64,000 bases of DNA from Bacteroidota bacterium (GTDB taxonomy: Bacteria > Bacteroidota > Bacteroidia > Chitinophagales > LD1), in the NCBI GenBank assembly GCA_018267365.1, contig JAFDYQ010000001.1:186001-250000 (forward strand), given 5' to 3'. Made by a program: the position numbers and the translations under genes. Below, piece by piece: positions 34,490 to 42,409 of the stretch; the first letter of the stretch is position 1, and the number at the start of each line of letters is the position of its first letter. Under the pieces are notes generated by a model. That model made no database searches. It was not told where the DNA came from and was given only the letters and a program-made list of their open reading frames with translations.

Positions 34490-35167
34490 ATGTACCGCCT
34501 CACAGATGAGCAGATAGACTATATACTCGATGACATCAGACGTGGTGGCATCGGGCTGGAGGACCTGCAGTATAACCTCCTGGATCATATCTGCTGCATA
34601 TTGGAGCGCGACCTCAAAGAGACGGATGACTTTGAGGTAGTCTATCGGCGCACGGTCCGGCAATTTTATGACCGGGAGCTGGGCGAGATAGAGCAGCAGA
34701 CCATCCATTTATCAAACATCAAAAATCACTACACAATGAAAAAAATCATGCTGGCCAGCGGCATACTATCTGCCGCAGCCTTTATAGTAGGGTCTATTTT
34801 TAAGATATTTCAAATGCCGGGCACCATCGTCTTCATGTTTGCGGCTATGATGCTCATGGGGCTCGTCTTCCTGCCACTCATGGGCATCACGCGTGCCTCT
34901 GAGAAGAGCATTATACCGGAGAAACTTGTACCGCTGGCTGCCGCCCTGACTGGCAGTCTCTTCATCCTTTCCAATGTTTTTGCGCTGGAGCAATGGCCGG
35001 GTCGTATGGGCATGTGGCTACTCACGGTAGGATCGGCGCTTTTCCTGCTGGCTCCGAGCTATCTGTATAGCGGCTGGCAGCGCGCAGACAGGCAGACTAT
35101 CGTGCTGAATACCATTATTTTAGTTGGGTTTGCCTCGTCGCTGTTCTTTATGATCAGGATACACTGA
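34490..35167 (+). CDS. GldL-like membrane protein linked to PadR
   Basis: This 225-residue protein has a soluble N-terminal region (LTDEQIDYILDDIRRGGIGLEDLQYNLLDHICCILERDL), which recalls the HAAS-type domain of PadR-linked proteins. Four membrane helices follow, starting AAAFIVGSIFKIFQMPGTIVFMFAAMMLMGLVFLPLM. GxxFKixxxPG is the pattern of GldL and its relatives, but without the long GldL C-terminus this is a related membrane protein and not the gliding motor itself. The function is unknown; the context suggests a PadR-controlled signal or stress pair. Its end is followed closely by a strong terminator. Confidence 0.75.
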   Translation: MYRLTDEQIDYILDDIRRGGIGLEDLQYNLLDHICCILERDLKETDDFEVVYRRTVRQFYDRELGEIEQQTIHLSNIKNHYTMKKIMLASGILSAAAFIVGSIFKIFQMPGTIVFMFAAMMLMGLVFLPLMGITRASEKSIIPEKLVPLAAALTGSLFILSNVFALEQWPGRMGMWLLTVGSALFLLAPSYLYSGWQRADRQTIVLNTIILVGFASSLFFMIRIH

Positions 35168-35181
35168 GAATAATATTATGC

Positions 35182-35210
35182 AAAAAGCTTTGAATATTTC
35201 AAAGCTTTTT
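35182..35210 (+). terminator. Strong terminator after the PadR-membrane operon
   Basis: AAAAAGCTTTGAA (35182-35194) and TTCAAAGCTTTTT (35198-35210) are perfectly complementary with a three-base loop and end in five T. It works in both directions and marks the left edge of the A+T-rich island. Confidence 0.8.
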
Positions 35211-35254
35211 GTATATTTACACCAGATCTTGATTCTTCTCCACTTACCTGTCCC

Positions 35255-35321
35255 TTAATTCTAGGCAGTATTTTTGCACGTAATTCTATGTGCTCAATTG
35301 TATTTTCGCTCTTTAATTCTA
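35255..35321 (+). promoter_or_regulatory. Leader of the A+T-rich island with three TAATTCTA repeats
   Basis: TAATTCTA occurs at 35256-35263, 35281-35288 and 35314-35321. A TATTTTTG box at 35269-35276 lies between the first two. It is a promoter with possible regulator sites; no clear TTG -33 element was found. Confidence 0.45.
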
Positions 35322-35347
35322 AGTTTATCTTCTAAACCTTATCTATC

Positions 35348-35554
35348 ATGAAAAGTCAGATTAAAAGCCATCCTCAAAATGAGCAAGAGGATTTTGTTAA
35401 ATCGTATAATGAGATGATGACATTGGTGACTAATGTTCACATTGAAAAAACAAATTACGATTGGGAAAAAACTGGTGACAGAATAAAAATTTTCTCTCTT
35501 TATAAAAATAATGTAACACCGACTTTATCCTCTCATAGCTCAATCATACAATAA
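35348..35554 (+). CDS. Small hypothetical protein in the A+T-rich island
   Basis: This 68-residue, hydrophilic protein (MKSQIKSHPQNEQEDFVKSYNEMMTL to the end) has no membrane segment or signal peptide and is not recognised. It starts 27 bases after the last upstream repeat, and its stop overlaps the start of the protease gene by one base (TAATG), so the pair is translated together. Codon use is clearly more A+T-rich than the flanking genes, matching the next gene. It may be an adaptor, inhibitor or antitoxin-like partner of the protease, but nothing in its sequence proves this. Confidence 0.65.
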   Translation: MKSQIKSHPQNEQEDFVKSYNEMMTLVTNVHIEKTNYDWEKTGDRIKIFSLYKNNVTPTLSSHSSIIQ

Positions 35555-36462
35555 TGCCTAATTGGAGTGAAGTCTTAGGTGAAATATCCAAAGTCAATCA
35601 GCAAGGAGTATATGCGTTAGATGGTGTTAGACGAAAGTATCTTAAGCTAGTAAATAAACATACTGGGAGAAATGTTATTGCCTATTATTCTGGATGGCTC
35701 CAAAGAGGAGAATATTCAGCGATAGAGGTAAATGATAGAGACATATCTGGATTTATGCTTAACATTCATAAGCTGGATAGAAGCAAGGGATTAGATATTA
35801 TTCTTCATACTCCTGGTGGTGATATTGCGGCAACAGAATCTTTGGTGTCCTATCTTCGATCAATGTTTGGGAATGATATAAGAGCTATAGTTCCACAACT
35901 TTCTATGTCTGCCGGGTCAATGATTGCCCTTTCTTGTAATAGTATTATAATGGGAAAACATTCAAGTTTGGGACCTATCGATCCTCAAATGGGAGGCATT
36001 CCTTGTCAGGCAGTAATTGCTGAATTTGAAACTGCCAAAATGGAAATATTGGCAGACCCTAATACTGCTAATCTCTGGCAATTTATTATAAATAAATACC
36101 ATCCGACCTTTTTGAGCTCTTGCCAGCATGCGATAGATATGTCCAAACAGCTTGTACAAGATTGGCTGGAAAGTAATATGTGTAAAGGTGAACCTAAAAA
36201 AGCCACAATAATATTAGACTACTTTGCAAGTCACGATAATTCTAAATCTCATTCAAGGCATATACCAATTCAAAAATGCAAGGATCTAGGAGTTACGATA
36301 ATTGATTTGGAAGAAGATGACAAATTGCAAGATTTAGTTTTGACAACACATCATGCTTTCATGCATACCTTCTCTAATACTGGGGCATTAAAAATTATTG
36401 AAAATCATAATGGTGTCGCTTTTGTCGAAAATATACCGCATGCTAATCCGGCTGGAGTTTAG
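35554..36462 (+). CDS. SDH-type Clp-fold serine proteinase
   Basis: This 302-residue protein has the ClpP/SppA crotonase-like fold of the serine dehydrogenase proteinase (SDH, PF01972-like) group. The oxyanion loop HTPGGD (85-90), the nucleophile segment QLSMSAGSMIAL (Ser119 before Ala-Gly) and SSLGPIDPQMGGIP are all visible. It has no signal peptide or membrane helix, in contrast to SppA, and no Clp ATPase is near. It is expected to cleave cytoplasmic proteins or membrane-released peptides. The gene is A+T-rich and lies with a small upstream partner between two strong terminators, so it was probably acquired as a unit. Such stand-alone Clp-fold proteases occur in defence regions, but a defence role here is inferred. 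Confidence 0.85.
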   Translation: MPNWSEVLGEISKVNQQGVYALDGVRRKYLKLVNKHTGRNVIAYYSGWLQRGEYSAIEVNDRDISGFMLNIHKLDRSKGLDIILHTPGGDIAATESLVSYLRSMFGNDIRAIVPQLSMSAGSMIALSCNSIIMGKHSSLGPIDPQMGGIPCQAVIAEFETAKMEILADPNTANLWQFIINKYHPTFLSSCQHAIDMSKQLVQDWLESNMCKGEPKKATIILDYFASHDNSKSHSRHIPIQKCKDLGVTIIDLEEDDKLQDLVLTTHHAFMHTFSNTGALKIIENHNGVAFVENIPHANPAGV

Positions 36463-36486
36463 GTTTTAATACCTTATAAAATATCA

Positions 36487-36517
36487 TTTGTAACTCTGCC
36501 CCATTCTGTTATTTTTG
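36487..36517 (+). promoter_or_regulatory. atpA promoter
   Basis: TTTG (36487-36490), a 19-base spacer and TATTTTTG (36510-36517) give an exact Bacteroidota consensus. The same TATTTTTGCAGC sequence appears at the atpG promoter. Confidence 0.75.
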
Positions 36518-36518
36518 C

Positions 36519-36540
36519 AGCGCCTTTCGAGGCGCTTTTT
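36519..36540 (+). terminator. Terminator-like hairpin before atpA
   Basis: AGCGCCT and AGGCGCT (36519-36536) with a TTCG loop are followed by T4. It overlaps the expected transcription start of atpA, so it probably ends transcripts of the upstream protease gene. Confidence 0.65.
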
Positions 36541-36567
36541 AACAAACAAATTTAATATAACAACAAT

Positions 36568-38148
36568 ATGGCAGATGTAAAGCCGGACGAGATCTCTGCG
36601 ATCCTCAGGGAGCAGCTCTCAAACTTCAAATCCGCTGCAGAACTCGAAGAAGTGGGCACCGTGCTCCAGGTAGGTGACGGTATAGCCCGTGTATATGGTC
36701 TGACCAATGCCCGTGCAGGCGAGCTCGTAGAGTTCACCGCCAGCGGTATCAAGGCCATCGTACTGAACCTCGAGGAGGACAACGTGGGTGTGGTACTCAT
36801 GGGCCCATCTGACAAGATCAAGGAAGGCGATACAGTAAAGCGTACTAACGTGATCGCCTCTATCAAGGTGGGCGAAGGCCTGCTGGGCCGTGTGGTAAAT
36901 ACTCTCGGCGAGGCGATAGATGGCAAAGGCCCGATCACCGGTGAGCTGTATGATATGCCACTGGAACGCAAGGCCCCGGGCGTACTCTACCGCCAGCCGG
37001 TAAACGAGCCGCTGCAGACAGGTATCAAGTCTATAGACGCGATGATACCTATAGGCCGCGGCCAGCGTGAGCTGATCATCGGTGACCGCCAGATAGGCAA
37101 GACGGCTATCGCTATCGATACGATCATCAACCAGAAGGAATTTTATGCCAAGGGTGAGCCGGTATACTGCGTGTATGTAGCATGCGGCCAGAAGGCATCT
37201 ACCGTAGCCCGTATCGTGAAGACACTGGAAGAAAACGGCGCTATGGACTATACAGTAGTAGTTTCGGCTTCTGCTGCTGATCCGGCTCCGCTCCAGTTCT
37301 ATGCACCATTTGCAGGCTGTGCTATCGGTGAGTTCTTCCGCGATACAGGCCGTCCCGCACTGATCGTATATGATGACCTCTCTAAGCAAGCTGTAGCATA
37401 CCGTGAGGTATCTCTGCTGCTACGCCGCCCACCGGGCCGTGAGGCATATCCCGGTGACGTATTCTATCTGCACAGCCGTCTCCTGGAGAGAGCCGCTAAG
37501 GTGAATGCCAATGACGCTATCGCAAAGGATATGAATGACCTGCCCGAGTCTCTCAAGAGCAAGGTGAAAGGAGGCGGATCTCTGACGGCGCTCCCTATCA
37601 TCGAGACACAAGCCGGTGACGTATCAGCCTATATCCCGACCAACGTGATCTCTATCACCGATGGTCAGATATTCCTCGAGTCTACTCTCTTCAACTCCGG
37701 TATCCGTCCGGCTATCAACGTAGGTATCTCTGTGAGCCGCGTGGGTGGTAACGCTCAGATCAAGTCAATGAAGAAGGTGGCAGGTACCCTGAAGCTCGAT
37801 CAAGCTCAGTACCGTGAGCTGGAGGCCTTCTCTAAGTTTGGCTCTGACCTCGATGCTGCTACCAAGGCAGTACTCGACAAGGGTGCCCGCAACGTGGAGA
37901 TACTGAAGCAACCTCAGTTCACACCGTTCTCTGTAGAGAAGCAGATCGCGATCCTCTATGTAGGTACCAAGAATCTGGCAAAGAACGTACCGGTAAATAA
38001 GGTGCGTGAGTTTGAGAGCCTCTTCCTCACCCAGCTGGAAAGCCGCATGCCTGAGACACTCAAGGCACTGGCTAAGCCACTGACTGATGAAGTAGAGAAG
38101 ACGCTGACCACTCTGGCAGGCGAGGTAGCCCTCCACTTCAGCAAGTAA
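36568..38148 (+). CDS. atpA: F1 ATP synthase subunit alpha
   Basis: AtpA forms the catalytic ring of F1 together with beta and binds nucleotide. The protein is 526 residues, with the Walker A loop [15 protein letters not shown], the alpha-subunit-specific [40 protein letters not shown], and the N-terminal [23 protein letters not shown]. It is complete. The usual neighbours atpF/H upstream and atpG downstream are missing: an acquired island precedes it and three exported proteins follow, with atpG 7.5 kb on. It therefore has its own strong promoter and terminator. Confidence 0.98.
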   Translation: MADVKPDEISAILREQLSNFKSAAELEEVGTVLQVGDGIARVYGLTNARAGELVEFTASGIKAIVLNLEEDNVGVVLMGPSDKIKEGDTVKRTNVIASIKVGEGLLGRVVNTLGEAIDGKGPITGELYDMPLERKAPGVLYRQPVNEPLQTGIKSIDAMIPIGRGQRELIIGDRQIGKTAIAIDTIINQKEFYAKGEPVYCVYVACGQKASTVARIVKTLEENGAMDYTVVVSASAADPAPLQFYAPFAGCAIGEFFRDTGRPALIVYDDLSKQAVAYREVSLLLRRPPGREAYPGDVFYLHSRLLERAAKVNANDAIAKDMNDLPESLKSKVKGGGSLTALPIIETQAGDVSAYIPTNVISITDGQIFLESTLFNSGIRPAINVGISVSRVGGNAQIKSMKKVAGTLKLDQAQYRELEAFSKFGSDLDAATKAVLDKGARNVEILKQPQFTPFSVEKQIAILYVGTKNLAKNVPVNKVREFESLFLTQLESRMPETLKALAKPLTDEVEKTLTTLAGEVALHFSK

Positions 38149-38174
38149 ACAGCCGCACAACTTTCTGTATATCG

Positions 38175-38201
38175 AGCCCCTCGCTTTGAGGGGCTTTTTT
38201 T
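38175..38201 (+). terminator. atpA terminator
   Basis: AGCCCCTC and GAGGGGCT (38175-38195) with a five-base loop are followed by a run of T. This is an intrinsic terminator 27 bases after the atpA stop. Confidence 0.9.
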
Positions 38202-38276
38202 GTGGTCGACCTCATCCGGATATGTAGACTCCATTCTTACTACTTTATAATAGCACAGAGTGTATTATATTGAGCC

Positions 38277-41200
38277 ATGATGCGCGATAGCCCAGGCAAC
38301 ATACATAAGACAATCCTCCTGGCTATCCTATGGCTGAGCCTCGCCCAGGTCCACGCTATCACTACCAGTGTGAATACTACCACCTCTATCTGCTTCAATG
38401 ATGGTACACTGACACTCAGCTCTACGGGAGGTACTGCTCCATATACCTATACCATCACGTCAGGCCCGGCGATACCCGGCGTGACATACCCCTATACCTT
38501 ACCACCGGGTCAGAATACCTTCTCCAACCTGGCGGCAGGATCATACACTGGCACTGTACGGGATGCGCTGGGCGCTACGGGTACTTTCACAGCTACTGTG
38601 GGAGGTACCTACACCTTCCCTACTATGCAGATAGATACGCCGACAGCTCCGTGGCTGCTGCCTCCTGTGCTGCAATGCACCGCATCGGGCGGTGTACCTC
38701 CGTATCAGTATGCTATCTCTACTACGGGGTCCAATAGTGGCTTTGGTCCGTATCAAAACTCACCGGTGTTTGCGCATATCTGCCCGTCTACCTACTGGGT
38801 GCGCGTCAAAGATGCCTGCGGCAATATATTTACAGATATCACACATTTCAACTATCCAATCGCTGCTGTGACCAGCTGTGTCAACTATAGCCGAGGCTCC
38901 CTGCAAGTGACCTCTCCTGATGCCAACCTACCTGTGACATACACCTGCTACAATACGAGGACCGGACTCAGCTATAGCAATCAGACAGGAATATTTACCA
39001 ATCTAGGTAGCTCTGATTCCCTACGTGTGACCCTCACAGATTCATGCGGCGTATCGACAGGTTTAAAGCTGGAAAGGCCCGTACAGCGGTTTGTCACAAA
39101 CTGTCCCTATGATGGTAATATTTATGGTCATGTAGACTATGGTGATACAGCTACTATGACCTGCACCAGTTGCAGCCCGGTACAAACAGTGACGCTCACC
39201 GGCTCCGGCAGCGGGCCTTATCTGGATACAATCTTTCAGCATGTGCCCGCCGGCGTGACGCCTCAGATCGTAGTAGTGCACTCCAGCCAAAGCAGCTGCG
39301 GCAAGGATACCAGTATACCGCTATTCATCGCTCCTATAGTGGACTTTATGCAGCTGACCACGCCTGACTGCCATAGCATCCAGGCTACAGTGTATAGCGG
39401 CTCGCTGGGAGGTATCCCTTCTGTAGATTCCTTTGTGCTAAAGGGCGGGACGGGCGCAGTATTGCAATCTAATACTACAGGACTTTTCACATCGCTGCCA
39501 AATGACTACTATACGGTAGTAGCTCATCTGCATGCCGGCCAGTGCCCTGATTCTCTGGCCGTGCAGATAGCACTGCCTGCCATGGGTGTGGGCTGCTTCA
39601 CACTGATGAAAGACAGCCTGTGCAATGACCGCTGGGAGGTCAGTGTCAATCCTACTCCTCCTGAGATTTACTCCATAGTATCAGCTGCCGGAGATACAGT
39701 ACGCGCGGCTTCCTCACCGGGCTACTTTGATAAATTCTTTTACAACCTGATACCGACTGCCACCTACAGCCTGATCTCTACAGGCGGCTGCGCGGTGCCT
39801 ATCACTACACCTCCGCTCGACCTGCCCGTGCCCGCGATAAGTTCTTATGCGCCGTGCAATGGCCCCCCGATAGTGAAATATATCTTTCCAAACTATATCC
39901 ATTGCATTCCAGAGTTGAACCTTAAAATATGGCTGGCAGACTCGCTGGTGGTAGATACGTCTCTGAGTACCGTGCTGACCCCATGGCAGGTATCAGTCCA
40001 TGTGCCCGACTCCGGCCTGTATCACTATGAGGTATATATGAAACCACAAGTGCCGGTGACACCGCTGCGGTATGACTCTATATGCCCTCTGGACTCAGGA
40101 TCTATCTATGTGATCAGCGATCACATACCCCGGCTAGCGCCAGCAAATATCAATATCTGCGATAGCAATAGCACAGACAGCCTACACTTTCACATAGCCG
40201 GCGGACTACCGCCATATACAGTAGAGATCCCCGGCCTGGATACTGTCCAGGTGCTGGATGATACGGGCGTATTCCCCTCGCATCATCCCGGCACCTACAC
40301 CATGATAGTGTACGATGACTGCGGTGTGAGCCGGAGCCTCTCGCTAAGTGTGATAGATACCTGCCATGGCTGCCCTATAGCGGCGATACATGCCTCTGAT
40401 ACACTGGTGTGCCTCGGAGATACGATAGACCTGTACGATATATCTGCGGGAGGTGTGGTAAATGAATGGCAGGTAAACGGCATACCAACTAATCCGGGCA
40501 CACATATCATCTATGTGCCTGCTGCGGGCGTGCATGATGTGACACTCATATCAGGTGCAGTATCAGGGTGTGTAGATACCGCAGACGTGTTTATACGGGC
40601 GGTAGCGCCTACCAGCCTCGATATCGGCGGCGATACTGTATACTGTGATGCCTTCACCAGGGTGATCAGCACAGGCATCGCCGGCACGGCCTGGTCTACG
40701 GGTGTCACGGCCGCTCAGATCACAGTGCAGCAGCCGGGTCTATACATCGCTACTGTATCTGACGTCTGTGGTACTCACCAGGATAGTATTTCCATTTTCT
40801 CACATGCTATCAGGGGCCTGGTGCTCAGTGCAGACAGCTTTACTATCTGTAGCAACCGTACGGATAGCCTGCTGCTGACGGCTGCTGTAGACTCTCAGAG
40901 CGGCAGACCGGTGGTGCTGACCTGGAATACCGGCTATCAGACTACCGGCACCTACAGCGCCTCGATATGGGCACACGCCTCCGGCAGCTATCAGGTCACC
41001 GCCAGCGATGGCCAGTGCGCTGCCACCGCTGCGGTCCCGATCACGGCTATAGTCTGTGATACTATCTGCTATCCGTGCGATACCGGATGCCATCCATGTG
41101 ATACTACCTGTACCACCTGCCCGGATACCGGATGCATATCCCGCGTGGCGCTGCCAGATATCTTCTCGCCCAACGGTGACAGCCGCAACGATAGTTTCTA

Positions 41201-41417
41201 TATACCGCATCTGTGTCCGGTATATGGCTATACTATGCGAATATACAATCGCTGGGGCCAGCTGGTATTTGAATCCGGAGACATCAATATGGGCTGGGAT
41301 GGCACCTACCGCGGCAAGCCGCAACCATCGGAGACATATACCTGCTTTGTGTGCTATCAGGGCCAGCCATCTGACCCGGTGCAGTGCCGCCAGTGGGCGG
41401 TGACACTGGTGCGGTGA
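38277..41417 (+). CDS. Gliding-motility-associated C-terminal domain protein (type IX secreted, type B sorting)
   Basis: This 1046-residue protein has a signal peptide (ILLAILWLSLAQVHA) and a chain of beta-rich SprB-like repeats (for example STGGTAPYTYTITSGP and ASGGVPPYQYAIST). A striking Cys-rich linker follows near residue 925-955 (repeated CDTxC and CPDTGC), then a C-terminal domain with ALPDIFSPNGDSRNDSFYIP and IYNRWGQLVFESG, the type B T9SS signature. It is expected to be moved to the cell surface or outside by the type IX system. The function is unknown, perhaps adhesion. It sits between atpA and atpG with no operon logic. Confidence 0.88.
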   Translation: MMRDSPGNIHKTILLAILWLSLAQVHAITTSVNTTTSICFNDGTLTLSSTGGTAPYTYTITSGPAIPGVTYPYTLPPGQNTFSNLAAGSYTGTVRDALGATGTFTATVGGTYTFPTMQIDTPTAPWLLPPVLQCTASGGVPPYQYAISTTGSNSGFGPYQNSPVFAHICPSTYWVRVKDACGNIFTDITHFNYPIAAVTSCVNYSRGSLQVTSPDANLPVTYTCYNTRTGLSYSNQTGIFTNLGSSDSLRVTLTDSCGVSTGLKLERPVQRFVTNCPYDGNIYGHVDYGDTATMTCTSCSPVQTVTLTGSGSGPYLDTIFQHVPAGVTPQIVVVHSSQSSCGKDTSIPLFIAPIVDFMQLTTPDCHSIQATVYSGSLGGIPSVDSFVLKGGTGAVLQSNTTGLFTSLPNDYYTVVAHLHAGQCPDSLAVQIALPAMGVGCFTLMKDSLCNDRWEVSVNPTPPEIYSIVSAAGDTVRAASSPGYFDKFFYNLIPTATYSLISTGGCAVPITTPPLDLPVPAISSYAPCNGPPIVKYIFPNYIHCIPELNLKIWLADSLVVDTSLSTVLTPWQVSVHVPDSGLYHYEVYMKPQVPVTPLRYDSICPLDSGSIYVISDHIPRLAPANINICDSNSTDSLHFHIAGGLPPYTVEIPGLDTVQVLDDTGVFPSHHPGTYTMIVYDDCGVSRSLSLSVIDTCHGCPIAAIHASDTLVCLGDTIDLYDISAGGVVNEWQVNGIPTNPGTHIIYVPAAGVHDVTLISGAVSGCVDTADVFIRAVAPTSLDIGGDTVYCDAFTRVISTGIAGTAWSTGVTAAQITVQQPGLYIATVSDVCGTHQDSISIFSHAIRGLVLSADSFTICSNRTDSLLLTAAVDSQSGRPVVLTWNTGYQTTGTYSASIWAHASGSYQVTASDGQCAATAAVPITAIVCDTICYPCDTGCHPCDTTCTTCPDTGCISRVALPDIFSPNGDSRNDSFYIPHLCPVYGYTMRIYNRWGQLVFESGDINMGWDGTYRGKPQPSETYTCFVCYQGQPSDPVQCRQWAVTLVR

Positions 41418-41531
41418 TCGGCCGGGGCAGATACTCCGTACCAGCACGGATACAAAATACCGTCTGGCGCGGATATAACCGGAGTGATAGAATATGACCT
41501 TTGTGTCATTAATCACTTAAATCACTCCAAC

Positions 41532-42281
41532 ATGAAAAGATCATTTCTCACACTCACTGCTGCTATCATCGTAGCGGGTGGGATTAGCTCGTGCAATAAA
41601 AGCACGACCAACACAAACAATACCAATAATGGCAACTCTGCACCATCGGTGAATACACCTGCCAATGCAGACGGAGCGCTGGCTGCTATCAAAGTAATCA
41701 CCACTCAGACAGTAGCGGGCTACACAGTACCTATCAATATCGGTACAGCAGCAGCCTGGTTTGGCCTGTCTACCTCATTCAAGGATGCAGGTAATGTAAC
41801 CGTAGATGGCAATGCGCTGACCAATCAAAGCAATAGCTACGTGTATCAACCTAACCAGACCAATCCTACCGGGCTGGACTTCAACTCATCTGTGAGCTGG
41901 AATGTGACCGGCAACTCATCTAACGGCATCACAGGATTCAGCTATACTGATCAGTCCAGCTTTCCTACTATCGATGATGTGCAGACGCCTACTTCAGTGT
42001 CTCACTCCTCATCATTTACACTCTCTGCCAGTGGCTACGTGAGCGGTGACTCTGTGATATTTGTAGTATCAGGTGGCAGCGGACACGTGTCATTTATCGC
42101 TCCGGGCGGTACATCCTCGCATACTTTCACTGCTGCTGAGATGGGTACCGTAGGTGCCGCACCTAATAACACAGGCCTGCTGCAGATCGCACCATACCGT
42201 GTAAATCATCAGACCATCAACGGTAAGAGCTATTACTTCGTAAAAGAAACCTGCGCTAACAAGTTTGTAACCATCAACTAA
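41532..42281 (+). CDS. Hypothetical lipoprotein
   Basis: From ATG 41532 the product is 249 residues with a lipoprotein signal ending GGISSC, then an Asn/Thr-rich linker (NKSTTNTNNTNNG). The rest is rich in Ser, Gly, Thr and beta strands (AAWFGLSTSFKDAGNVTVDGNALTN, SVSWNVTGNSSNGITGFSYT) and is not recognised. It is expected in the outer membrane or on the surface. A terminator pair follows its stop. The long first frame from 41484 is not likely because it delays the signal peptide. Confidence 0.75.
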   Translation: MKRSFLTLTAAIIVAGGISSCNKSTTNTNNTNNGNSAPSVNTPANADGALAAIKVITTQTVAGYTVPINIGTAAAWFGLSTSFKDAGNVTVDGNALTNQSNSYVYQPNQTNPTGLDFNSSVSWNVTGNSSNGITGFSYTDQSSFPTIDDVQTPTSVSHSSSFTLSASGYVSGDSVIFVVSGGSGHVSFIAPGGTSSHTFTAAEMGTVGAAPNNTGLLQIAPYRVNHQTINGKSYYFVKETCANKFVTIN

Positions 42282-42305
42282 TCCTAAGAAAATGGAGTTT
42301 GATTT

Positions 42306-42334
42306 AAGGCAACGGGCCCTGCCTGTTGCCTTTT
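42306..42334 (+). terminator. Terminator of the lipoprotein gene
   Basis: AAGGCAAC (42306-42313) and GTTGCCTT (42325-42332) form an 8-bp stem with an 11-base G+C-rich loop and a short T-run after it. It is 25 bases past the lipoprotein stop. Confidence 0.7.
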
Positions 42335-42356
42335 CTCAACTCCATAAGATAAAGAA

Positions 42357-42386
42357 AACCCTCCAGCATCTACTGGAGGGTTTTTT
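42357..42386. terminator. Bidirectional terminator between convergent genes
   Basis: ACCCTCCAG (42358-42366) and CTGGAGGGT (42373-42381) are complementary and are followed by T6 on the plus strand and by TTTTCTTT on the minus strand. It separates the convergent lipoprotein and type IX protein genes. Confidence 0.85.
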
Positions 42387-42409
42387 CGTTTTCCCTTTTC
42401 AAAGTGGTA

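Noticed and set aside
36619..37389. A 256-codon open frame on the minus strand in atpA
   Set aside because: Antisense to a highly conserved gene; arises from atpA codon bias.
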